A stretch of 64,000 bases of DNA from Prosthecomicrobium pneumaticum (GTDB lineage: Bacteria > Pseudomonadota > Alphaproteobacteria > Rhizobiales > Kaistiaceae), in NCBI RefSeq assembly GCF_014199915.1, contig NZ_JACHOO010000013.1:1-64000 (forward strand). The letters run 5' to 3'. Positions 36,255 through 43,911 of the stretch are shown here, piece after piece. Every line of letters starts with the position of its first letter. Position 1 is the first letter of the stretch. Under the pieces are notes generated by a model. It was not told the origin of the DNA. It was given only the letters and a program-made list of their open reading frames with translations, and did no database searches. A program made the translations under genes and the position numbers.

Positions 36255-36337
36255 CGGATCATCCCTGCTGTTCCCCACCGGCTTTGCCGGCCGTCGGAAA
36301 GGCGGTTTCCGCCTTTCCGTTCCGCTCCGTCTTCGCC

Positions 36338-36694
36338 TCAGCCCTCGGGCATCGGCGGCCGCGCGCCCTCGGGCAGCAGCGCCGGGACGATCTTCGAGCC
36401 GTAGATGACCTGCAGCGTCGATTCATCGATCAGCTGCGCAATCGTCTCCTGCACATAGGCCATGCCCGGCCCCTGCGCGGTCTTGCTCCAGGCGTGGAAG
36501 TCCTCGACCTCGATGTCTTCGACGACATGCACGGAGGGCTCGCCCTTTTCGGCCCCTTCGATGGCATAGACCTCGAAACGGATCATCCCCGGCTGACCCG
36601 GCGTAATACGCTGATCGATCTCAGTCGACCACGCCTTGTAGCGCTCGAGCGTGACGCCCGGCTTCAGTTTGTACATGACGAAGATTTTGTGCAC
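36338..36694 (-). CDS. EthD / HapK (REDY)-like small protein
   Basis: A 118-aa protein of the dimeric alpha-beta barrel fold. MHKIFVMYKLKPGVTLERYKAW and VVEDIEVEDFHAW (shown in part) resemble EthD-like and REDY/HapK-like proteins, a diverse group that isomerise or bind small ligands. No signal peptide. GTG start with GGAGG 8 nt upstream. It is the first structural gene of the LacI-controlled operon. Function unknown. Confidence 0.75.
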   Translation of the reverse strand: MHKIFVMYKLKPGVTLERYKAWSTEIDQRITPGQPGMIRFEVYAIEGAEKGEPSVHVVEDIEVEDFHAWSKTAQGPGMAYVQETIAQLIDESTLQVIYGSKIVPALLPEGARPPMPEG

Positions 36695-36721
36695 CGGCTA
36701 TGCCTCCGTGGTTTTCTTATA

Positions 36722-36737
36722 TGTAACCGTTTCCACA
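36722..36737. promoter_or_regulatory. Putative LacI-type operator before the operon
   Basis: TGTAACCGTTTCCACA contains the AA-N-CG-N-TT core of LacI-family operators and shares TGTGGAAACG (reverse complement) with a site before the lacI-type gene itself. It lies 28 bp before the first operon gene. Confidence 0.6.
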
Positions 36738-36950
36738 TGCAGCAACAGGAATCCACACTCTTCCGCTTATGGCAAGACTGAAAATTTGATCGATAATTAT
36801 TTCGTCATCTGATCAAATGACGTGCATATGCGACCCCTCCTCCGGCTGCCGCCGTGAGAAGGGCGTCCCTGTTTCACATGCAGATCATCTTTTGCGCCGT
36901 CCGATCGCCGGACGGCGCGCAGGCGCACGATCCTCGCCTGGACCGGGCGG

Positions 36951-37973
36951 TCAGGCTTCTTCGTCTACGGAGACCCGGGCGCCCGACGAACGCCGGACGA
37001 TCAGCCACGGCGCCAGCACGACATCGCGCGGGGGGCCGGAATAGGACTCGTTCATCCGCTCGAGCAGCATGTTCATGGCGAAGCTGCCCATTGTGTAGAC
37101 GGGCTGAGTGAGCACGGTCAGGAAGGGATCGAGGTCGGAGGCAATCTCCACATCGTCGAAGCCGGCGAGCGCGATGTCTCCCGGCACGGCGAATCCGTGC
37201 CGGCGCAGGGCGCGCATCGCCCCGACCGACATGAAGCTGTTGGCACCGAGAACGGCCGAGAACGGCACCTTTCGCCGGATCAGCTCGTCGACCCGCCGTT
37301 CCGCGTCCTGGACCAGCCAGGTACCATGCGTCACGAGCCGGTCGTCGCCGACAATGCCGCGTTCCCTGAGCGCCGCCTGGAAGCCGACCAGGCGGTCGCG
37401 GGCCGGATAGGTCTCCATATCGCCGTTCACCAGCGCGATCCGCCTGTGGCCGAGATCGAGCAGATGCTCGGTCAGCGTCTTCATGCCGTTAATGCTGTCA
37501 CCCCGCACGATGTCGGCGGGGAAATCGTCGACGAAGCGGTCGACGAGCACGACCGGAATGTCGCGCTGCAGAAGCGGCTGCAGCGGCCGAGGCGATCGGT
37601 TGACCGAGGCAACGATCACACCGTCAACCGAACTGCCGATCAGGAGATCGATATAGGCGCGCTGCTTTTCGAGCGAGTCGTCCGTATTGCAGATGATGAG
37701 ATGATAGCCATTCTTGTTTGCGACATCCTCGATACCACGTGCAGCGTAGACGAAATAGGTGCTGACGATCTGGGGAACGAGGAGAGCGACGAGTCCGGAG
37801 CGCTTCGTCTTGAGACCCCGGGCCATGACGTTCGGGATATAGTGCAGTTCCTCGGCCGCCCGAAGCACGGCGACACGCGCGGCCTCGCTGACATAGCCCC
37901 GGTTGGACAACACCCGGGAGACCGTTGCAATGGACACGCCCGCGCGCTTGCTGACTTCACGGATGCTCGACAC
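36951..37973 (-). CDS. LacI family transcriptional regulator
   Basis: A 340-aa repressor. The N-terminal HTH is IREVSKRAGVSIATVSRVLSN (residues 4-24), with the hinge helix SEAARVAV...MARGLKTKRS. The rest is a periplasmic-binding-protein-like sensor with GLVALLVPQI, DGVIVASVN and ALVNGD strands. The start is GTG at 37973 with AGGGAA upstream. It is adjacent to and co-directional with the operon, 256 bp from its first gene, and has operator-like sites at both promoters, so it probably regulates both itself and the operon in response to a sugar-like ligand. Confidence 0.93.
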   Translation of the reverse strand: MSSIREVSKRAGVSIATVSRVLSNRGYVSEAARVAVLRAAEELHYIPNVMARGLKTKRSGLVALLVPQIVSTYFVYAARGIEDVANKNGYHLIICNTDDSLEKQRAYIDLLIGSSVDGVIVASVNRSPRPLQPLLQRDIPVVLVDRFVDDFPADIVRGDSINGMKTLTEHLLDLGHRRIALVNGDMETYPARDRLVGFQAALRERGIVGDDRLVTHGTWLVQDAERRVDELIRRKVPFSAVLGANSFMSVGAMRALRRHGFAVPGDIALAGFDDVEIASDLDPFLTVLTQPVYTMGSFAMNMLLERMNESYSGPPRDVVLAPWLIVRRSSGARVSVDEEA

Positions 37974-37987
37974 GCGAAACTTCCCTG

Positions 37988-38003
37988 TGTGGAAACGTTC
38001 CCC
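37988..38003. promoter_or_regulatory. Putative LacI-type autoregulatory operator
   Basis: TGTGGAAACGTTCCCC includes GGAAACGTTCC, a palindrome with one unmatched position, and is centred on ACGT. It shares TGTGGAAACG with the operator before the operon and ends 15 bp before the regulator's start, just upstream of its ribosome site. Confidence 0.55.
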
Positions 38004-38226
38004 TCATGAGCGGATTGGTCCCGGCGGTCAAGCGCTGCTCCGGCCGCGCAGGATACGCCCCCGTGCGCCCCTTGCGCGATCATCGTGAAGCCCCCGAAGC
38101 CGCGTCCTCGCGCCGCGGTCGGCCCGACGGCCGCTCCCATTGTCCTTCTCGCGAGCGGCCAGAAGGGTCCGGGACGGATTCCGGAGAAGCCGGCGACCAA
38201 GTGCGTGCGGCGGAGGTCGAGCGAGA

Positions 38227-40569
38227 CTAACTCCAGATCATCTTTCTCGCGGCGCGCTGCAGACGGCGGGCCGCGAGCCAGTAGGAGATGTTGTAGGGAT
38301 GGCGAAAAGCGATGCGTTGCCAGGATTGCCGGAACGAGGCGAGATCGAGAATCCGCTCGCGCGAGCGCATCTGGCGGGGCAGCGCCGCAAAGGCGAGCGC
38401 TGCGAGGTCCATCGTCTCGCTCCGCTCGGCGCCGACCCGCCCGAGCCGCCGCAGGACGGCCATGTCGGTGTAGGACAGGCGCAGCGCGCGGAGCGCGACG
38501 CGCCACGAAGTCGGACCGGCACAGGCCTCCCGGAGCGCGCGCTCCGATCGGAGATGGGCGGGCAAAATCGAGAGGCAGAGCGTCTCGACCGAAAGAGTCG
38601 TGTCGAGTTCGCTCATTGTCACGCGAAGCGAACGCGACAGGGCGAACTGAAGCGCCGGGCGGAGCGCCCCCGGTACCGCGTCGAGATAGGGCCTCAGCGA
38701 GCGCACGAAGTCGACATCCGCGAAGGCGCGGCCGCGCAGCATCGCGTCGTCGCTCTCCCGATACCAGAACAGCGGCTCGGGCACGTTGACGATGGTGAGC
38801 CCCATCAGGGAAGCGCGTCCGAAGATCTCCCAATCCTCATGGCCGACGCCATAATCCTCGGTGAAGCCGCCCGTCGCCTCCAGCGCTGAACGGCGGAAAC
38901 AGGCATGGGCGTCGCCGAACCCGTTGAGATAGAGCCCCATGCCGGTGCCGTTGCCCACAAAGGCCCAGACGCGGCCCGCCTCGCGGCTCCGTCCCGCCGG
39001 CCGCTCGCCGCGGTAGGGCGCCATGGTGCAGGTGGCGATGTCCGCGCCGGAGGTGAGGATCGCCCGGACATAGGTCTCGACGAGATCGGGCGGCGAATAA
39101 TTGTCGTCATCATGAAAGATGACGAGATCACCCGTCGCAGCGCGCCAGCCGGCATTGCGCGCCGCGCCGAGATACTGGTTGCCCTGACGAATGATCGTCC
39201 AGCCGGCGGCGCGGAACTCCGCTTCGAGGCCATCGAGCTGTGCGAGCGCTGCCGGGTCTGTACTGCCATCGTCGACGACCACGACCTCGAGAGGCTGCCA
39301 GGTCTGGGCGCGCAGCCCCTGCAACGCCTCGGCAAGGGCTCTCGGACGGTTGAAGGTCGTCACGACCACCGAGACCCGTGGCCGCCGGCTCTCGTCAGAG
39401 CGGGCCGGGCGGACGACCCTTTCTGCAACCGCCCGCCAAGCGGAAGCAACGTCCTCATCCTTGAAGGCCGAATCGGCGGCGACGGCGCCCCCGCCGACCG
39501 CTCTCACGATGGCGGCCACGAGATCGAGAGGCCGTGGCTCGAACAGGACGGCCTCCCGGTTGTCCTCTGCGACCAACTCCGGGATCCCACCGACCTTCGC
39601 GGCGAGAAAGGGAATGCCGAGCGCGATGCACTCGCGTACCGTCATCGGCGAATTCTCGGTGAGAGAAGGCATCACGGCGAGGCGGCCGCGTCCCTGCAGA
39701 TAGGCGAGCGCCTCGTGCGAACCGAGATTGTCGAGCGTCCGCCAGTCGGCAAAGCCGGGCGGACGGCTCTCCGCAATGAAGGACAGCGCCCAGCCGGGCC
39801 GATCGCCGGGCTTGCCGAGGAAGGTGACCTTCAGCCGGGCGGCCGTCTCCTTGGGCAGTTGTGCAAGAGCCTTGACGAAGATCATCAACCCCTTGCGGCG
39901 CTCGAGGCGGCCGAAGAAGACCAGTTCGTCGATCGGTTCGTGCGGATCACGCCGCGGGCCGGACGGCCGTATCGAGAAAGGGTTGGGGATCATCCGGACG
40001 TCCTCGGGAAGGACCCAGGCTTCCCTCCGGAGATGGTCGAGCATGTAGAGGCTCGGGCTGATCACCACGTCGGCGAGCGCCACCGCCTGGCGCTCGGCGG
40101 AATCGAGGATGATGTCGTCGATCGACTCCGGGAAGTGCATGCCTCCGGAAGAGTGCCAGTTGGTCGGCGAATGCGTCCCGACGATCATGGTCGTGGTCTG
40201 GAAATCGAGCCCGGCACGCTTGGCCTGGATTGCGTAAAGGCCGGCAGCGCGCCATTCGGGGAAGTAGACGACGTCGAACCGCCTCGTCTTCAGCCACTGC
40301 CAGACGTTCCAGGGCCGCTGCAAGATCGGGCGCACGCCGCTCTGCCTCGCCTCGGGGCACATGACGAAGGTGATGCCGAGATCGTCATAGACCCGGAGCC
40401 AGCCCTTGTCCGGCGTCTCCTGATAGCCGTCATTGGCATAGAGGATCGTCACTTCGTGGCCGGCCGCCCGCCAGAGCTTGGCGATCTCGAAGCAGGCGGT
40501 ACCGATGCCGCCATTGCGGATCGGGCCGACAATGTCGGGCGTGGCGATGCAGATCGACCGAGCCGTCAT
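38227..40569 (-). CDS. Bifunctional glycosyltransferase: GT4 domain fused to GT2 domain
   Basis: A 780-aa cytosolic protein joining two glycosyltransferase folds. The GT4-like part (about 1-415) has GGIGTACFEIA, FFGRLERRKG and the donor-binding SLTENSPMTVRECIALG, typical of retaining GT-B enzymes. The GT2-like part (about 430-700) has VVVTTFNRPRALAEAL, DDGSTD and the metal-binding DDDN, of inverting GT-A enzymes. Such fusions can add two successive sugars to a glycan or lipid-linked acceptor. The ATG at 40569 begins the GT4 fold; a longer upstream frame lacks similarity. It is the last gene of a minus-strand glycan group. Confidence 0.88.
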   Translation of the reverse strand: MTARSICIATPDIVGPIRNGGIGTACFEIAKLWRAAGHEVTILYANDGYQETPDKGWLRVYDDLGITFVMCPEARQSGVRPILQRPWNVWQWLKTRRFDVVYFPEWRAAGLYAIQAKRAGLDFQTTTMIVGTHSPTNWHSSGGMHFPESIDDIILDSAERQAVALADVVISPSLYMLDHLRREAWVLPEDVRMIPNPFSIRPSGPRRDPHEPIDELVFFGRLERRKGLMIFVKALAQLPKETAARLKVTFLGKPGDRPGWALSFIAESRPPGFADWRTLDNLGSHEALAYLQGRGRLAVMPSLTENSPMTVRECIALGIPFLAAKVGGIPELVAEDNREAVLFEPRPLDLVAAIVRAVGGGAVAADSAFKDEDVASAWRAVAERVVRPARSDESRRPRVSVVVTTFNRPRALAEALQGLRAQTWQPLEVVVVDDGSTDPAALAQLDGLEAEFRAAGWTIIRQGNQYLGAARNAGWRAATGDLVIFHDDDNYSPPDLVETYVRAILTSGADIATCTMAPYRGERPAGRSREAGRVWAFVGNGTGMGLYLNGFGDAHACFRRSALEATGGFTEDYGVGHEDWEIFGRASLMGLTIVNVPEPLFWYRESDDAMLRGRAFADVDFVRSLRPYLDAVPGALRPALQFALSRSLRVTMSELDTTLSVETLCLSILPAHLRSERALREACAGPTSWRVALRALRLSYTDMAVLRRLGRVGAERSETMDLAALAFAALPRQMRSRERILDLASFRQSWQRIAFRHPYNISYWLAARRLQRAARKMIWS

Positions 40570-40916
40570 GAAGTATGGCGCCGACTCTGCACGGGCGAGG
40601 GGCAAGCGGCCCCGCGGCCGATCGCCCCGCGTCGGAGCGAAGTCGGGCGAGCCTCCGCCGCGAGGATCCCGCTTGTCGAGGTTCCTTCGCCCGGACGTCC
40701 GAGGCGGCGTCTTCCCGCGGGAGTGCACGGGCCGCGAACCTCGATCGCCCTCGACGAGCCGAAACGCTCCGTCCACCGGATGACCGTCTTCATCGTCCCC
40801 TCGTCCCCGCAGCCGATCGTTCCTGAAGCACATCGGTGACGCGAAGGAAACTCCCCTCTTGCCGCAACGCACTCATGGCGGTGACCGGACCGCCCGCGCC
40901 GGAAGAAGACGGCCGG
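40570..40916. other. Gene-free gap in the glycan cluster
   Basis: This 347-bp stretch lies between the GT32-like gene and the fused glycosyltransferase gene. It contains short open frames but no protein-like one and no clear terminator. It may hold a promoter for the fused gene; none is recognisable. Confidence 0.4.
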
Positions 40917-41705
40917 CTAATCGTCCCACTGCTCGGCTTCCCAACTGTGTGTCCAGTAGGTGACGAGCGAGGCGCCGGGAAAGAGCGTCTGCTTTTCCTC
41001 CTCGCTGAAGCCGCGGCCGTCCCGGACGATCCGCCGCCGGATGTAGTGCTGGTGGATCGGATCGGTCCAGTCGACCGGATAGAAGAGGCGCGGATGGGCG
41101 ACCATGATGTCGGTCTGCCTCAGAGCGGCCGGATCGACCTTCATGCTGAGAAAGACGTGCGCCATTCTCGCCCGGCACTCGGCATTGAGATCCGGGTCCG
41201 TATAGATGTCGAAAGCCCGCTTGATGATCTCGGGGCCGGTCTTGATCTCGGGCCGGGTCAACTGCGGAGCCCGGTCGAGCAGGACCTGAATCACGAACAG
41301 CCAGAACTCCTGCCGCGGCGCCGACATCAGGATGGCGTTGGGCATCGAATGGGAGAAGTGGGGATCGACGCCCATGCGGCCGAGGATGACGTCCGCCTCG
41401 TTCAGATGCTGATCGAGCGGCCTCAGACACTCCGTGTCGAGATCGATGTAGATCCCCCCGAACGTGTAGAGGAAAAAATACCGAACCGCGTCCGCCCGCA
41501 TGATGTTCGCCTCATAGGCATCATACGTCTTGAGGAACCACGGATGATAGGAGTGGATGAAGCGGCGGTTGTCTTCGTCATCCCAGATGATGTGGCGATA
41601 AGTTGGGTTCTGGTCGATGATCGTCTGGCGCCAGGCGCGATAGAGGCCAGGCATCTCATGGCGGGACTTCCATGTCTGGAAGACGATCCTTGGGATTCGT
41701 TCCAT
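40917..41705 (-). CDS. GT32-like glycosyltransferase (DXD-containing)
   Basis: A 262-aa protein with the sugar-binding DXD region of capsular or mannosyl-type transferases: IPRIVFQTWKSR at the start, and GGIYIDLDTE at about residue 105, where D-L-D binds a metal-nucleotide sugar. A SMPNAILMSAP strand follows. Such enzymes add hexoses to surface polysaccharide or protein-linked glycans. It follows the FkbM gene by 49 nt, and both are on the minus strand. Confidence 0.87.
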   Translation of the reverse strand: MERIPRIVFQTWKSRHEMPGLYRAWRQTIIDQNPTYRHIIWDDEDNRRFIHSYHPWFLKTYDAYEANIMRADAVRYFFLYTFGGIYIDLDTECLRPLDQHLNEADVILGRMGVDPHFSHSMPNAILMSAPRQEFWLFVIQVLLDRAPQLTRPEIKTGPEIIKRAFDIYTDPDLNAECRARMAHVFLSMKVDPAALRQTDIMVAHPRLFYPVDWTDPIHQHYIRRRIVRDGRGFSEEEKQTLFPGASLVTYWTHSWEAEQWDD

Positions 41706-41754
41706 GCCTGTCCTTCCTCAAGGGAACGCCACGGGCGGGCACACCAGCTGCCGG

Positions 41755-42546
41755 TCAGCCGGCCGGCCGTGCGATGTAGTCGGTCTGCTTGTCGTTATGG
41801 GAGAACAGGACGTCGATCCGGTAGCCGGCCCCTTCGAGGAGCCCCCGAACCTCCCCGAGCGAGACACCGTGATGGGCGGAGAGATGATCCTCCCACTCGA
41901 ACAGAATGGTCGGCCGGTGCCGGGCGATCGTCTCGCGCGCCCCGAGGAGCACCCGGCCGTCCGCGCCCTGAACATCGACCTTCATCAGGGTGAGGTCGGC
42001 AAGAGCGAGATCGTCGATCCGGATCGTGTGGACCCGGTTGAGCCCCGTTCCCCGCTCGCTGAAGGAGAGCGATCCGACATTGTCCGTGGCGCCGAAGTCG
42101 AGATGGCCGGAGGGGTCGAGCGGGATCGCGATGTCCTGCTCGTCCGGCGGGCTGAGCGACATGGTGGTGTGCGCGTCATAGGCACAGGCATTGATCGGCG
42201 TGATGTTCGGCCGGATGAGCGTGTTGAGCGTCAGAATCCGGAAGGACTCGAAATTGGGCTCGATGGAAACGACCCGGTCGAAGTGTTTCGCCATCACGCA
42301 GCTGATCACGCCGAACTGGGCGCCGACATCGAGCGCCGTTCCGCGCCGCGATGCGAACGACTCGATCACAGGGTAGAGAAAATAGTCCCAGGCGCCATGC
42401 GCGACCATCGCATCGCCGATGATGTCGCCGCGTCGCACGAAGACCGGCCCGGTCCGCGTTGCGGCGAGCGTCAGGCCTTCGCCGGACTGGCGCTCGAGGA
42501 ATTGGTAGAGCCACTGGGTCGCCAGTTCGATCAGCCCGTTCTGCAT
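41755..42546 (-). CDS. FkbM family methyltransferase
   Basis: A 263-aa SAM-dependent methyltransferase. The SAM loop is ALDVGAQFGVISC (near residue 70), followed by VSIEPNFESF and later MKVDVQGADGRVLLGA, the FkbM hallmark. It methylates hydroxyls of glycans or polyketides; in a glycan cluster a sugar O-methyl group is most likely (inference). It lies 120 bp from the acyltransferase gene and is co-directional with the transferases downstream. Confidence 0.88.
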   Translation of the reverse strand: MQNGLIELATQWLYQFLERQSGEGLTLAATRTGPVFVRRGDIIGDAMVAHGAWDYFLYPVIESFASRRGTALDVGAQFGVISCVMAKHFDRVVSIEPNFESFRILTLNTLIRPNITPINACAYDAHTTMSLSPPDEQDIAIPLDPSGHLDFGATDNVGSLSFSERGTGLNRVHTIRIDDLALADLTLMKVDVQGADGRVLLGARETIARHRPTILFEWEDHLSAHHGVSLGEVRGLLEGAGYRIDVLFSHNDKQTDYIARPAG

Positions 42547-42666
42547 TGTTCCTCGCGCCGCCTCACCGCACTGATTGTCGCCGGGACCCAGCTTCCCTGA
42601 GGCGCCATCCCCCTCGATCGATCCGCCACGGCAACCTCGGGCGGCCGCTCACCAAGCCCGCCGTCG

Positions 42667-43746
42667 TCATCCCGTCGCGGCCTCTCGCGGGGCGGATGAG
42701 GGACGCACGAGAATCCCCTCCACGAACCGGAAGCTCGCCCAGGAGACGAGGGCGAGCATGGCGAGGTAGGGGAAGAGCAGGGGACTCCAGACCGGAATGC
42801 GGTCGAAATCCCGCGTGCCGAAGAGGCCGAGCAAGAGGATGCCGTGCCAGACATAGATGCTGTAGCAGGCGACTCCGAGGGCTTGCAGCGGGGGCCAGAC
42901 GAGCGCGCGGCGGAGCCGGCCACGGCTGACGAGCGCCGCCGCGAGGATCAGCGCGAACCCCAGCGCGGCGAGGCTGATGAATGCTGCCGCGACAAAGCGG
43001 GGAAAGAGCCCCCCCGCCCAGAGATGAAAGAGCAGGCCGGCGCAGAGCAGCATGATGAGGCCCGTGGCGGCGGCGAGGCGGGGCGAGCGCGGCAGTCGAC
43101 CCTGCGCATAGAGCTGGGCGACCAGCATGCCGAGAAGGAACTCGTCGAGACGGCCGGCCGGACCCGCGCTGATCCAGTCGAGATACTGACGCTCGCCGAG
43201 CGCGTAGCCGGCGGCGCGGACGAAAGGGCAGAGCAGCACCGCGGCCGCCGTGAGTTGCGGCAGCCGTGCGGGCCTGCGGACGAGGAGCGGAAAGAGGGCG
43301 CTGAAGACGAACTCGACCCCAAGGGACCAGAGCACCCAGTTCGCCTGCGGCATGAAGGTCGCGGGGTGGAAAGTGAAGAGGCCCGAAAGGAGCGCCGCGG
43401 TCTGAAACAGCAGGCCACGGTCGACCGGCGCGCCGCAGATGAGGACGGTCACGGCGGTCGAGACGGCCGCGACGACATAGAAGAGCGGCGCGAGGCGTCG
43501 GACCCTGCGGGCATAGAAGGCACGGGTGCCGGGCGGCAGGCCCCGCGCATAGGGAAGGCTGAGGACAAAACCCGAGAGGACGAAGAAGAGATCGACGCCG
43601 AGCCAGCCATTGCCGAGCAGCCATCCGCCGAGAAGGCCGAGATCACCGATGCCGCGGGCGAACAGATGGTGGAAGACGACCGCCGCGATGGCGACACCGC
43701 GAAGGCCGTCGACGACATCGATCCGTCCCTGCACCAAAGCCCCCAC
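42667..43746 (-). CDS. Acyltransferase_3 family membrane protein (OafA/YrhL-like)
   Basis: About 359 aa, an inner-membrane O-acyltransferase with roughly ten transmembrane segments. Near the start are DGLRGVAIAAVVFHHLF with the catalytic-type His, and FFVLSGFVLSLPYARG; YARRVRRLAPLF is the following Arg-rich loop. Such enzymes acetylate polysaccharide sugars. The start is uncertain: GTG at 43746 is preferred for normal length, GTG at 43734 is possible, and an ATG at 43872 would leave only 39 bp to the divergent gene. A very long frame upstream is out-of-frame reading of that gene. Confidence 0.82.
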   Translation of the reverse strand: MGALVQGRIDVVDGLRGVAIAAVVFHHLFARGIGDLGLLGGWLLGNGWLGVDLFFVLSGFVLSLPYARGLPPGTRAFYARRVRRLAPLFYVVAAVSTAVTVLICGAPVDRGLLFQTAALLSGLFTFHPATFMPQANWVLWSLGVEFVFSALFPLLVRRPARLPQLTAAAVLLCPFVRAAGYALGERQYLDWISAGPAGRLDEFLLGMLVAQLYAQGRLPRSPRLAAATGLIMLLCAGLLFHLWAGGLFPRFVAAAFISLAALGFALILAAALVSRGRLRRALVWPPLQALGVACYSIYVWHGILLLGLFGTRDFDRIPVWSPLLFPYLAMLALVSWASFRFVEGILVRPSSAPREAATG

Positions 43747-43911
43747 GGCCAGCCGCCCGGCACTGCTTATAGCGGAACGGCCGGCCCGCGAAATCCCCCT
43801 CGCGGCGCGTGGCGCGGCGCGGGTTCGCTGCGCCGGGTCTGCCCTCTTTCCGTCGGCGGCGTTTCGGTTCATGCACGGCGCGCACCGGTGTGCGATGCGA
43901 GAGGAGGGCGG

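Noticed and set aside
42844-43911. N-terminal extension of the plus-strand acyltransferase-SGNH gene
   Set aside because: It is antisense to the other acyltransferase and Glu/Arg-rich with no fold; a strong AGGAGG and the domain start both indicate 43912.
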